The notes under the pieces were generated by a model. It saw only the letters and a list, made by a program, of their open reading frames with translations, did no database searches and had not been told where the DNA came from. 64,000 nt of DNA from Isochrysis galbana (Eukaryota; Haptophyta; Isochrysidales; Isochrysidaceae), in the NCBI GenBank assembly GCA_018136815.1, contig CM030933.1, positions 5,038,282 through 5,102,281 on the forward strand, in the 5' to 3' direction. Made by a program: the position numbers and the translations under genes. Within the stretch, counting starts at the first letter, position 1. Each line of letters opens with the position of its first letter. Positions 28,532 through 39,100 of the stretch are shown piece by piece.

Positions 28532-31384
28532 TCATTCGACGAGCAATTTGTTCATCGTGGGAGAAAAGGAGCGCGAAAGTGCGTCCTCGCACGCGTGCCA
28601 ACCGTTCGCCCTCTTCGACCGTCTCTTCTCCATAGCACGCCGACGGCGGCAAATCCAGTGCGTCGACGCTGCCGCGAGGTTGCCCACAAAGCGCTGGCTG
28701 TGGGCGCAGACCTCCGCCTCCACGGCCGCCAGCGCCTCCGTCGCGTTGGACTCGACTGTGTCGTAGTCGGTCACGAGCCATCTCGGAAGGTACTCGTCAA
28801 CAAACATGGCCTGCCAAGGTAGCCGACGCGCTCGCTCGCGATTCGCGTCGTTAGGCAGTGCCCCGACCACTAGCACGCGTTCTGAGCGTGAGCTCAGCCT
28901 CGTGGCTGCCGCACGGAGTGTGTCCGTCTCCGCAGATGACAGCGCCGACACCTCGAGCAAACCTTCGTACTCACGCGACGCGCTCACATCGACGCAGTCG
29001 TAAACGCCCACCATGCGCGCAAGCACGCTCCGAGCCTCGTGGGCTACCGTCGCGAGGCGCGCCGCCAGCTTAAGGCCACGGGTGAGGTGACGTGTAAGCT
29101 CGCGTTGCTCGCGGCCATTACTCAACGAGCCAAACCGGCGGTGCGCGGCGGAGAGGTGAATTTCACTTGCCGATGCGAAAGGTAGTAGCCACTGCCGAAG
29201 TGACTCGTCACCGGGCGGCATGGAAGCGGGTTTGCCGCTCCCGACTGTCACAAAGCCGTGCGAAGCAGGTGGGGAGTCACCTAGTCCCACCTCGATGTGG
29301 ACGCGAGCGACATCCGGACGCCGTGCGTCGCTTGGCCCGCGCGGGAGATGATGTGGAAAGTGAAAAGAGAAGCTCGAGTAGTCAATAAAGTGCGAAATCG
29401 ACATGGCGAGGCGCGCAGGCTTATCTCGTCGCAGTGGCATGCGGGGGAGGACGAGCGTCCGGTTGAGCACATTCGCGATTGCGAGGGCATCGCTCAGTGC
29501 GCGGAGCTGCGAGGCAAAGTCACATCTCGAGTGTTCCTCACAACCCTCTGCACGGATCGATAGGAGTTGTGGAGGAATGGCCGCGCCGGGTGGCGGCGGA
29601 GGCGGCGGCAGCGCCCACAACCCGGCCTCTCGCAAGTGGTACACCTTCTCTCGCACGCCGCTGATCCAGTTGGCATGTACGAGCACTGGCCGCTGTGCCC
29701 CAATCCCTTCGAGCGGCCGGAAGAAGTAAACAAAGCCGTTGGGAAAGGAGTTGACTGGAAGCAGCGCCCAGGCCACGTCGCGCGCGGAGGAGAGTTCACG
29801 ATTTAGCATGTCCTGTTCGTTCGGCGGGCTCGACGCCTCCGAGATGCGGCGCCACACGCGCTCGAACACCCGAATGGTACCCTGGGTCGCGCGACAAAAG
29901 AAGACGCCGCCATTTGCATACTTCCAACCGCTACCTTTGGGCAGCCCAAGTCGCACATTAACCAGTCCTGGATCAACCTCCTCAGCCGACTGGCCATCTC
30001 GTGCATCGCTCTGAACGAGCATCTCATTGGCGAGAAGACCGGCCCCTTCGTTCGCAAGCCATGCAAGGGGGTCACGCAGCAATACCACGTCCAAGTCCAG
30101 GATGAATAGGTTGAAGCCAGCGCGCAACATCTCGAGCAGCACACAGTAGCGTGCGCCGTTTACGGCGAAAAAAGCAGCGGACCCGAACGTGTCGGAGCCG
30201 CCCTCTGGCAGCGATACGAGATGAGTCGCATCAATCACTGCCAGCCCTGACTCGTGCACCTGACGGAGGCTCGGTGAGTCAAGCGCGACGAGCAGAAGTC
30301 GCTCGACCTGCGCTCGCTTGGCGCTCTCGATGAAGTTGGTGCACATCTCGGAGTAAGCGACCCCTGCCACAAACGCGACTGCTGCCATGCGGTCGCTCCC
30401 GGCCACGCGCCGAAGCGGCGACAAGTCGAGCGGCCCCTTGGCGCCGACGCTCCCGCAGCTCTGCGCGGATGCCGCAGCCGCAGCCTTGGCAGTCGCGGCG
30501 GTAGCGCCGAACAGGCTGAAAAGTTGCTCGTCGTCGAGCTTGGCGTACGCAGACGAGTGCACCAGGAATGCATTGGGTAGGGTGGCTCGAAGCGCCGCCA
30601 CGTCTGGAAGCAGGGTGCCCATATTGACGACGAAGCTCGAGTGCTGGAACCGATGCATCAGCCTCCGCCGCGTAGCCTGGTCAAACTGCTCGCGCAACGC
30701 ATGCAAGGCGAGGTCAAACGGCAGCTTGCGGAGAGAGCCATACCGTGCTTCCTTGAGGTATTTTGCAAACGCTGGGTCGCCCACGGCATAGATGGCGTTG
30801 CCGTTGATGTGACCGGCGAAGCGCTCGGGAAGCTCAGACTCGCATCGACCGCTTCTTCCATCGTACGAGCAGTTGGCGTACAGCGCCGAGCCAATGATCC
30901 ACGCGTCGGAGAATGCTGCCACGCACGTGGCACGCTCAAGCCAGCCTGGCCGGATCGGCAACACGTCAGGTTCAAGCTGGAGGAGATAATGATAGCCGAG
31001 CCGGCGCGTGTGCTGGACCAGGTGATGGAATAAATTGTTTGGACCCATAGTCCAGCCAGCCGACGAGCGCCGTTTGTCGTACGCATCGCTCCGCCCTGAG
31101 AGCCTCGCTTCCTCAAAGACGATGCGGCCAAACGCGCGTCTCGCTCTGCCTCCAACGGCCGCCGCTGCACGCACGCGCTCACACGCAGGAGCCGACGCAT
31201 TACAGCGGCCATGAAAGAGGTAAAGCAGCCCGGCAGCCCCCTCGTCTCCCTCGTGAGCCTGAGGAAGCGGTGGCAGAGATGCCCAGACGCTCCACTGACG
31301 CTCGATGCTATGCACGTCGACCGCTGTGAAGGGAACACCAACGAGCAGCGAGCCGGGTGCACAGTCGAAGAGGCGACTTCCCAT
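28532..31384 (-). CDS. Three-module glycosyltransferase-like protein
   Basis: The frame encodes 950 residues from the Met at 31384 (MGSRLFDCAPGSLLVGVPFT), which follows a CT-rich leader. The frame is open to 31489, and a possible intron (donor near 31490, acceptor TGTACAG near 31412) leaves room for an upstream exon. Module 1 (about 1-300) has the donor-site-like LQLEPDVLPIRPGWLE and GHINGNAIYAVGDP. Module 2 (about 330-590) resembles GT77/nucleotide-diphospho-sugar transferases: LFILDLDVVLLRDPLAWL with a DxD motif, NGGVFFC, NEQDMLNREL and VLVHANWISG. Module 3 (about 605-950) resembles O-fucosyltransferase-type folds: ALAIANVLNRTLVLPRMPL and a C-terminal VEAEVCAHSQRFVGNLAAAS. No membrane anchor is visible, which favours a missing first exon. 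Likely a secretory-pathway glycan enzyme; acceptors unknown. Confidence 0.75.
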   Translation of the reverse strand: MGSRLFDCAPGSLLVGVPFTAVDVHSIERQWSVWASLPPLPQAHEGDEGAAGLLYLFHGRCNASAPACERVRAAAAVGGRARRAFGRIVFEEARLSGRSDAYDKRRSSAGWTMGPNNLFHHLVQHTRRLGYHYLLQLEPDVLPIRPGWLERATCVAAFSDAWIIGSALYANCSYDGRSGRCESELPERFAGHINGNAIYAVGDPAFAKYLKEARYGSLRKLPFDLALHALREQFDQATRRRLMHRFQHSSFVVNMGTLLPDVAALRATLPNAFLVHSSAYAKLDDEQLFSLFGATAATAKAAAAASAQSCGSVGAKGPLDLSPLRRVAGSDRMAAVAFVAGVAYSEMCTNFIESAKRAQVERLLLVALDSPSLRQVHESGLAVIDATHLVSLPEGGSDTFGSAAFFAVNGARYCVLLEMLRAGFNLFILDLDVVLLRDPLAWLANEGAGLLANEMLVQSDARDGQSAEEVDPGLVNVRLGLPKGSGWKYANGGVFFCRATQGTIRVFERVWRRISEASSPPNEQDMLNRELSSARDVAWALLPVNSFPNGFVYFFRPLEGIGAQRPVLVHANWISGVREKVYHLREAGLWALPPPPPPPGAAIPPQLLSIRAEGCEEHSRCDFASQLRALSDALAIANVLNRTLVLPRMPLRRDKPARLAMSISHFIDYSSFSFHFPHHLPRGPSDARRPDVARVHIEVGLGDSPPASHGFVTVGSGKPASMPPGDESLRQWLLPFASASEIHLSAAHRRFGSLSNGREQRELTRHLTRGLKLAARLATVAHEARSVLARMVGVYDCVDVSASREYEGLLEVSALSSAETDTLRAAATRLSSRSERVLVVGALPNDANRERARRLPWQAMFVDEYLPRWLVTDYDTVESNATEALAAVEAEVCAHSQRFVGNLAAASTHWICRRRRAMEKRRSKRANGWHACEDALSRSFSPTMNKLLVE

Positions 31385-31544
31385 GCGCTGTACTCCGCCG
31401 CGCCGACCTGCTGTACAGGCAGAGAGGGGAGAGGGGGGAGGGCGGAGGGGGGGCGGGGAGGGGAGAGGGGGGGCAGCGCCGCCGCCCACCTTACTTGGAA
31501 GTTCACACTGACCCTACTCTAGTTGTGGAATACAAATACTACTA

Positions 31545-32159
31545 CTACCTCCGTTCCAAAACTGAGATGCCTCGCACGCTTTGGGTTGAATGGAAGGGCC
31601 ACAAACTTCAACTAGGGGCTCCATCAAAGGTATGGTGTTGGGGAGGGTACATTGGGGCTTAACATAAGAGAGCTTGTAAGGTCATTAGTATGCGGCTATG
31701 CCTAGTGCCAATGCGACAAGCATACGTACTCTATTCACTGTCAGAACGAAAGCTCCGTGCGGCAAATCATACACTCATCCCCACCATTTCCATTTACCTC
31801 CACAATCTTTGCCAACACCCAGCGCTTGGTGTCAAACAAATGCCTGCGCCAAGGTGATGTTATAAGCGTGTTCATAGAGCACTCTCTCGAACCAACTCCT
31901 TTGCCTCCTCAGGGCCAGAGGGCAAAAGCGCGGCAGCCAGCCACCCGCGCCGGTTCGCGCCGCGCGCAACTTTTCGCACCTTTATGAAATGAAAACTCAT
32001 CATTTCTTTTGTTTTCGCCATGCTGTCTTCTCTTCCATCGCATGTGGCATACGCCCCAATGTACCCGCAACATGTCTCGATCATTCGAATCTCATTTTGT
32101 GACCCCCTCTAAAATCTAAAAAACATTTCCCTGGATCCTGAGTTTTGGAACGGAGGTAG
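31545..32159. mobile_element. 615-bp Stowaway/mariner-like element with TA target duplication
   Basis: The ends CTACCTCCGTTCCAAAACT(G)AG at 31545 and its reverse complement ending at 32159 are flanked by TA on both sides (31543-31544, 32160-32161). The end sequence strongly resembles plant Stowaway MITEs of the Tc1/mariner group. No transposase is visible. A truncated second copy lies at 60890-61124. Confidence 0.8.
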
Positions 32160-32201
32160 TACGTGTATTCACACAGAGCCCCGGAAATGAGACTGAATAC
32201 G

Positions 32202-32956
32202 GAACTAAGTTTATACTTGGTTCGCCCATGGGGGGGCACGAGCCCCCCCCTCTCTCCACTCCTCCCCTGCCGTGGGGGAGGAACCACCCATCCTCCTGGC
32301 ATGCCTGATGGCTTGCTAGGAGGCCACTGCCCTGCTGACCCACTCTCCCACTGGCAGGCACGCCTGGTTCGCTCGTCCTGGCCCCTCGCGGCCAGCCCAT
32401 CGCTCCAACCCCCTTCCCCCCCTGGTCGACAGGCAGACAGGTGCAGAGTGGGGGCCCCTGAGGCCCAGGAGCGCCAGCGAGGGAGAGGCAGGGGAGACCA
32501 GGGCCCAGTCCCAGCCTCCTTTGCCCCCAGAGCTGGCCTCCAGGAGCCTCCAGGGGTCGCCAGGGGCAGCTGCAGGCCTGCCGCAGGCGCGCCATCGCGC
32601 GTGCCGCAGGAGAGGGGAGAGAGAGCGCGGAGAAGGGGGTGGGCGGAGCGAGAGCTCCGCTCACCGAAAAATAGGTAAGTCCCGCACCTGTTTACAGGAT
32701 AAGTCGGGGCTGAGACCGCCGCCCACTCGGAGACACAGGAGGAAGGGGGGGAAAGATCACCGGGGGGAGGCGCGGGCCACCGGACCATATCTAAGCCCTT
32801 CACCCCTATCCCCCTAGTAGTGCACGGGGGGAGTCGCCTTATGGCGGGGGGTGAAGGGCCGGGGGAGTGGGGGTGTAGAAAGTTTTCCTACGTGAGTAGA
32901 AAGTAGAGGGTCCACGGCCGCGTGTGCGGTGAGACTATTAAAAGGTTTAATTATTT
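32202..32956 (+). mobile_element. SINE-like element, copy A (755 bp)
   Basis: It is flanked by a 16-bp target duplication AATGAGACTGAATACG at 32186-32201 and 32957-32972. It begins AACTAAGTTTATACTTGGTT, then CCCATGG and a hairpin GGGGGGGCAC-GAGCCCCCCC. It ends in an AT-rich tail (AAAAGGTTTAATTATTT). It is nearly identical to copy B (40244-41004). Frames inside are proline/arginine artefacts. The tail and long target duplication point to target-primed reverse transcription. Confidence 0.85.
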
Positions 32957-32972
32957 AATGAGACTGAATACG

Positions 32973-33275
32973 TATTCAAGATTCGAGTCCCCCCCCCCCG
33001 CGCGCGGAGCGCCTGGTTTCGGGCCGCGTGCAGCGCGAAATAATTTTTTCGGGGTTATATGGGTACGATTATGCTCTAGGCTCTAGACGCTAGCTAGATC
33101 TCTAGATCTCTATCTCTATCTCTATCTCTATCTATGGATCATAGATCATAGGGAGGCGCGGAGCGCGGAGGCGGAGGCGGGAAAGTGAGCGCAACCGAGT
33201 TCCGTTCATGGATTCGGGAGGCGGGAGCGAGAGAGTAAAAAGTAAAAAAAGTAAAACGTAAGTGTTCACTCTACA
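32973..33275. other. Intergenic with (TATCTC)n microsatellite
   Basis: C-run at 32989-33000; TAGATCTC and ATCTCT repeats at 33085-33135; AAAAAGT repeats near 33235-33255. No gene is seen. Confidence 0.5.
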
Positions 33276-33480
33276 TCCTACTTTTATAAGTGGGGTTCAA
33301 TGGGCAATGGGGGCCTCGCGCCCCCCTCTCTCGTCCTCTCTCCAACGCGGACACCCCCCGGGGTGGGCCCGTACAATCAACCCCAGCCCTTGCCCTCTGG
33401 CAGGGGCTGGGCAAAGGCGGCTTGCCTTCATTTGGTCTCCTTTCCCTCAGGGTTTCTTCCCCTCCCGTGGGGACTCTGGC
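33276..33480 (+). repeat. Interspersed repeat, short SINE-like subfamily (copy F)
   Basis: Longer counterpart of 10066-10202. It shares CCTACTTTTATAAGTGGGG, the GGGGGCCTCGCGCCCCCC hairpin and the 3' block ending CCGTGGGGACTCT. Confidence 0.75.
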
Positions 33481-33642
33481 CGAGCAACATCAAATACAAA
33501 AAAGCTCGGTCCTAGGACACCGGGCCTAGCTCACCATGAGGGCGCTCCTGTGAGCAAGGGGATGCATGGTTACTAGTGCGTGCCCCCCTCGATGAAAATT
33601 CCAGCGGCCTCCTTGTCACGCATGACGTGGACCTCTCCTCAC

Positions 33643-33701
33643 ACTTGTCTTGAAAGGATCGTCTTCAATGAGTGCATCGGATGTATACCGCACTCCTCGT
33701 G
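33643..33701 (-). pseudogene. Virus-like coding sequence, C-terminal piece
   Basis: This piece lies left of the full LINE. The 18 bases at 33684-33701 are one copy of the LINE target duplication. Reading on in the frame of the middle piece (40004-40243) gives EECGIHPMHSLKTILSRQV and a stop at 33643, so this is the natural C-terminus of that coding sequence. Confidence 0.6.
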
Positions 33702-33729
33702 AAAAAAAACTATTGTTATAGTTTTAGCG

Positions 33730-35379
33730 ATGGAGCGCGCGCCGACCGCTCCCACCTCCCAGCCCCCCGCCGTCACGACGCCCCAACGGGGCCGCCCCAA
33801 ACCGCCGGAGCCCAAGCGCCCACAGGCCGCCGCGCCGCCTGACAACGACGTCGAGATGACGGCACCGCCCTCGCCTCCCAAGCTGCCACAGAACCAGGGA
33901 ACAGGCAGAGTCCTGTTCCCTGGTGACAACCAGACCCAGGGCAAAGCCCTGCCACCCAACCCCTCCGCTCCTCCACCAACTCAAGGACTCCCCATGGGAG
34001 GTGGCAGCTCTGCTGCCACCCCCATGGCGGCCACTCCTACCATCAGTGCACCCCTCGGGGGCGGGCACTTAACACAACAATCCATTTTGGGGGCCTTTGC
34101 GCCCTCAAACCAACAACCAACTCAAGCGACCAGGACATACGCGCAAGCTGCGCATGGACACAAAGGGAAGGATACAGCCCAGCAAGCCCAGCAGCCACAA
34201 GCCCAACAACCACAGCAGCCGTCGCGCAAGCGGGCGGATCCCCAATCGGATCCAAAGCCGACTCTCCACAACACCACCCCATTTGCTTCTCCTCCACCTG
34301 ATGAGGAAGAGGAGCCCGAAGACACGCCTTTTTACATCCAGCTAGCTCAGCTAGCTGATGACAAAAAGGACATCAAGAGCGAGGATGTCGCCACCTTCAT
34401 GAAATTCCTCCTCTCTAGGCTGGAAGGCCTAGACGCAACTCCAGACGGCATGGACAAAGGCCGCAAAGGCCCTTGGATTTTCTATGTTGATGAAGACGCA
34501 CACGATCAATTCAAGGCCGCATACGGAGACAAAGTTAACACAGCACTCTCGGGAGTCCCGCATGAATTTGGAATCACCTATGGTGCGTTAATCGACTCGG
34601 CCCCTCGAAAGTCGAGCGCTATCCGGTCCTCCCTAAAAGAGGTGGCGACCTACATTGTTTTTCGCATCTTTGATCCGATCAAGGCTTTTAAGACCAAGAC
34701 TAGGCACTTGGCTAACTCACTCGAGCGCGAGGGATTCCACGTGCTAAGGGGCAACCAACAGCGAGCCAAAACCTCACTCGAAGGTATCACGAAAGTTGAG
34801 TCCGGCAAGCGTCCCATCTGGCACTTTTATGTTTACACGGACACGTCTGCCTTAGGGCACCGCTTCCCTCGCAACTTTCATGTGACTCTCGATGACGGAG
34901 AAAATTTCAACTTGGACTATGCGGTCCGATCATCGGTGGAATGTGTGACTCCTGAAGGGGAGTTAGCCATCCATGGAGCCCCCGGAGGCTGCAAAGGATA
35001 CGACAAGCCGTGGGCTATCTCATTTCTTCGTAAAAACCAAGTTAGCTTTCGCCAATGCACGTGCGAACAAGATAAGGCGAAAGCGGAACAACGAAAGCGC
35101 CAAAGGGACGCAAGTAACGCCATGGACTACAGGGCCCTCATGGGCCTTGGTGCGGCGGCGCCATGCCGCCGATTCATGGCGGGCGAATGCAAAAACAACC
35201 GCATGAAAGGACGTCAAATAGTCCAATGCTCCTCCAGCCACGACATCCCCGGATGTTGGGTAAAGGACCCCACCACGGGCAAACAAACTTGTATGGTCAA
35301 ATGCAATCTTAAACCTAATAAGGCTTATCCAGGGTACTGCGTGAACGGAGTTAGTTGCCTCTACCGTCATGGTGAATAG
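33730..35379 (+). CDS. LINE ORF1 protein with CCCH-type zinc motifs
   Basis: 549 residues. The N-terminal 200 are Pro/Gln/Ala-rich and disordered-looking (MERAPTAPTSQPPAVTTPQR, AQQAQQPQAQQPQQP). From about 215 on a folded, charged region follows (DVATFMKFLLSRLEGLDATP, PWIFYVDEDAHDQFKAAYGD), then a basic segment (KAKAEQRKRQRDASN). The C-terminus has two Cys/His groups: CRRFMAGECKNN...CSSSHD at about residue 478 and CVNGVSCLYRHG at the end, of C-x7-8-C...C-x3-H type as in CCCH zinc fingers. LINE ORF1 proteins coat the RNA and act as chaperones during integration. Its end overlaps the start of the endonuclease frame by 11 bases. Confidence 0.85.
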   Translation: MERAPTAPTSQPPAVTTPQRGRPKPPEPKRPQAAAPPDNDVEMTAPPSPPKLPQNQGTGRVLFPGDNQTQGKALPPNPSAPPPTQGLPMGGGSSAATPMAATPTISAPLGGGHLTQQSILGAFAPSNQQPTQATRTYAQAAHGHKGKDTAQQAQQPQAQQPQQPSRKRADPQSDPKPTLHNTTPFASPPPDEEEEPEDTPFYIQLAQLADDKKDIKSEDVATFMKFLLSRLEGLDATPDGMDKGRKGPWIFYVDEDAHDQFKAAYGDKVNTALSGVPHEFGITYGALIDSAPRKSSAIRSSLKEVATYIVFRIFDPIKAFKTKTRHLANSLEREGFHVLRGNQQRAKTSLEGITKVESGKRPIWHFYVYTDTSALGHRFPRNFHVTLDDGENFNLDYAVRSSVECVTPEGELAIHGAPGGCKGYDKPWAISFLRKNQVSFRQCTCEQDKAKAEQRKRQRDASNAMDYRALMGLGAAAPCRRFMAGECKNNRMKGRQIVQCSSSHDIPGCWVKDPTTGKQTCMVKCNLKPNKAYPGYCVNGVSCLYRHGE

Positions 35380-36154
35380 TAGCGACTTAAAGATTGCGAC
35401 ATACAATTTGAACGGAGCGAAACATAAATTAACGTCGACCCTAGCGCAAGCGAGACTAGGAGGGATCCATGTTCTGTACGCGCAAGAACTACACCATTAC
35501 AGCGATGGGTGGCACCTAAGGGTGCAAGGTTTGGCCCGGTCCCTTGGCTGGGACTGGTTTCAATCCCCCGCGTCTAGGGGCGACCCTGGGAGCGGAGTGG
35601 CGGTAGCCATTAGAAGAGACAGAAGCGACGTAGTAGTAGAATCTTGGTCGGTAGTTATCCCGGGAAGGCTGGTAGTAGTAAAGGCTAATTTCGGACATGA
35701 AACAATATCTTTCGCCTCGGTGTATCTAAATGCTAGACCTAGTAAGCGTAAAGAAGAAATCAAAGTCCTTCATGGGACATCGGAAATACTTTCTCACACA
35801 ATTATAGCGGGCGATTTCAATTGCGTGGAGAACATACATAGAGACACCCGGCCCATCGCGGGGGCGACCCCCTATGCAAATACGGGAGGCAGAGCCCTCA
35901 CGAGGGCGATTGCCTCGCATGGGCTCACTGACGTCCAACTGCTGGTTAATCCGGGCATAAAAGAGCAATACACGAGGTGCGGGCACCAGACCCACACGAG
36001 AATAGATCGAGTATACGCCGCAGAATACTACTCCACGTGGAGATGGCATAAGGCATACATAGATCTTAAACTTTTCACGGGCCTGGCGGCGTCGGACCAC
36101 CACCCGGTGGTAGCGACTTTTGCTACCGCCCCCCACGACGGGCAACGGAAATAG
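35369..36154 (+). CDS. LINE endonuclease (APE-type)
   Basis: 261 residues from an ATG overlapping the ORF1 stop region. It has the exonuclease/endonuclease/phosphatase motifs in order: IATYNLNGAKHKL (Asn), YAQELHHYSD (Glu), SGVAVAIRRD, IAGDFNCVENIHRDTRP (the GDFN motif), TRIDRVYAAE (RID) and the terminal SDHHPVVATF (catalytic SDHxxV). All catalytic positions look intact, so it should nick DNA at the target. In most LINEs the endonuclease and reverse transcriptase are one polypeptide; here this frame ends at 36154 and the RT continues in the -1 frame. Confidence 0.92.
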   Translation: MVNSSDLKIATYNLNGAKHKLTSTLAQARLGGIHVLYAQELHHYSDGWHLRVQGLARSLGWDWFQSPASRGDPGSGVAVAIRRDRSDVVVESWSVVIPGRLVVVKANFGHETISFASVYLNARPSKRKEEIKVLHGTSEILSHTIIAGDFNCVENIHRDTRPIAGATPYANTGGRALTRAIASHGLTDVQLLVNPGIKEQYTRCGHQTHTRIDRVYAAEYYSTWRWHKAYIDLKLFTGLAASDHHPVVATFATAPHDGQRK

Positions 36155-36168
36155 AAGCCAAGATACCT

Positions 36169-39100
36169 TTGGAGGTATTAGACGACCCGGAGACCCGGGA
36201 GATGATCAGCCTCCTCTGGAGGAGACTCTACCCAGCCCCTCCGGGAGAGGACGAAGGGGACAAGTTAACCACTTGGACGGAATTCAAAAGGAAGGTATCT
36301 TCGATACTCCTCGCGAAGGCGGTTGAGCTTCGCAGACGACAGAGGTACGCGCAAGCGGAAATCGACGCGGTGGCGGATGCTAGAAAAGCCCAAATGGAGG
36401 CGACCCCCGGGACGACCCGGTCGGACATCATAGCGGAACTGAACCGCAAAGTAGTCGACAAAAGACGTACCTTCTCACCCGCCCCGTCATTAGCGGAGAA
36501 TATCATAAGGGCGGAAGAGCTTGTTACAAAGCAATTTTTTAAGAGATTCACGCCTAGACACGCTAGCGGCGACATCCCGGCGATGTACGCTGGAGTGAGA
36601 TGGGAAGACCCGCAACCGGCCCTAGATGAAGACAAAGTAGCAACCGACGACACCGCGATTCTGGCCTCGTTACGGGGCTACTATGTATGGCTTTTCAGCG
36701 AAAAGATCTCTCAAGGCGCGGAGCCCCTCCTTCACGCGCTAAGGCAACGTCAGATACCGACGGGTCATAGGTCCTTCTTGGACAAGCCCATAGGATATTC
36801 GGAGATCATCCGTGCTATACGGCAAATGGCGAAAGGTAAATCCGCGGGGCCGGACGGCATACCAATGGAGTTCTATCAAAGCTTTGAAAAGCTAGCGGCC
36901 CCGCGCCTGATGGACATGTTTCACGAAGCCTACCGGTCGGGGGCATTACCGGAGGACACGTGCTCGGGTGATATAGCCCTGCTCTATAAAAAAGGGGACG
37001 CCAGGGACCCGAGGAACTATAGACCAATAACGTTGCTCCAAACGGACTACAAAATCCTCGCCAGGATCCTAGCTAACAGACTCAAAAAAACGATACATAC
37101 GATCATCTCCAGGGAGCAAGTGGGCTTTGTGCCTAGGAGGATGATAGGCGAAGCCACCCATTTGCTAAAGTTAGTGCAAGCATACTTGGAAGACGCAGAC
37201 GAAGAGGGATTAGCCCTGGCGATAGACTGGGAGAAAGCTTTCGATAGAGTCAGCTGGGATTATTATCATAAAGCGATACAGGCATTGGGCTTCGGCCCCG
37301 GTTACTCTAGATGGCTAACACTATTAACTAACGCGGATTCCCTTCCGATCAGATGGATCAAGGCCAATGGTAGACGCAGCAATCCCTTCACGATACATTG
37401 CGGCATGCCCCAAGGGTGCCCGCTATCGCCCCTAGCTTTTCTCTTAGTGGCCGAAGGCCTAACACGACTAGTCAACGCCGACCCTGAGATGAAGGGAATC
37501 ACAATAGGACCTAGAGAGTTAAGGCTTTCGCAGTTTGCCGACGACACGCAAATTTTAGCGAGCTCTTTCGAGTCACTGGAGAGGGCGATGCACATCTTAG
37601 AGACATATGGAACCGCCACCGGGGCTAGGGTGAACAAAAACAAGAGTATACTAATAAGAATGGGATCGCTTACAGGGGCGCAGGTCCCCGAGACGCTAAC
37701 TTATCTTAAAACACTCGGCGAAGGCGAGTATGCGACCATTCTAGGAGTCCCTTTCTGGGAAGGGCTAGAAAACGACTCCTTCTGGGAGAAGCTATACGCG
37801 AAGCTTAAGAAAAAGGTCGCAACATGGAGAGGTCTGAAGAGTCTCTCCATTCACGGGAGGACGCTGCTAGTGAACTTCATAATCTACGGGACGCCGAGAT
37901 ATTGGCTATCCACGTCCACTCCTCCGGCATGGTTCATGGAGGCCATTGACTCGGACGTTCAAACTATATTGTGGGATAGGTCTCCCCGACTTCAGGTGGA
38001 TGAGCTAGGCTCCTCGCAAGAGGGTCGGAAATGGATAACCCTTCCGGCATATCCGAGGGTAGGCACAAGCGAAGACGGGCCCCTATTGGGGGTCGGACTA
38101 CTTCCCATGGCCGAACACACGAGGGCGCTCCAAGCGATATGGATAGTCCGATATCTTAACCCGTCAATGGCGGAATGGAAGATAGTCTTGGATCAATGGT
38201 TCAGCCGCACCCCCTTAGGGCGAGCGGCGGTCTTTTCGAAGGTCGACTCGAAGAGCCTCACGGCTAGCATTCGCGGCAATAACACGCTCCCGGCATTCTG
38301 GAAGCACGCGCTGGAAAACTTCAGAAGGATCAACTTCCTTAGGGGAGAAATCACACGAGAAGGCACTCAGGGCTCCCCGATATGGCACAATCTTTTCCAC
38401 AAGCCTCCGGCTATCCATCACTCACATAGGTCGAAATGGGAGTCTCTACAGACAGTTATTGTTCACAACACCATAAACCCGGATACGGGGGACGTTTACA
38501 CTATGGAAGAATGCGCGGCTTACTTGCCGGACGGAGAACGTTGGATACGCCATAGGGGAAATTACATATCGGTAGGCCCCTTTCTTAAGTCATGGGAAAA
38601 GATTTCTGAGTGGACGAGATCAAGACTAATACATACCACTTTCGATTATATGAACCTTCTTAAAAAACAAGCGAAGACTCCGCCCCCGGCTCCAGAGGAG
38701 CAAGAGATACTCCCTCAGGAAGATCCGGACGCACACGATCTAGGCGAGATCCTAGTCGATATAGACCATAACTTTTATCTGCGCCGAAGAGGCGACTACC
38801 ACAAGGTCCAGCTCAATGTCATGGGAGAGCCCCACATCCACGAGCGGATTAGCCCGCAACTACTGCCCGACGAACTATACACCCCGCTGAAGTGGGGACA
38901 TGCGTACGACGGCCCGGCGGAAACGGCGTACCCGTTACCTCAAGAATACATGCTAAAAGGCACGCGTACAACACTAGAGGATGTAAGTGTCAGGGACTTG
39001 ACTAAAGCGTTCCTCGCTTTGAGGAAAACCAAAACACAAAAATCCACACTAAGATGGGAAAAAAGGTTACCGGTCCTCTCGGGAAAGTGGAAACAAATAT

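Noticed and set aside
32081-32817. Frames of 171-240 residues inside SINE-like copy A, and the same in copies B and C
   Set aside because: The same frames recur only in repeat copies, on both strands, with no domain; the element is non-coding.
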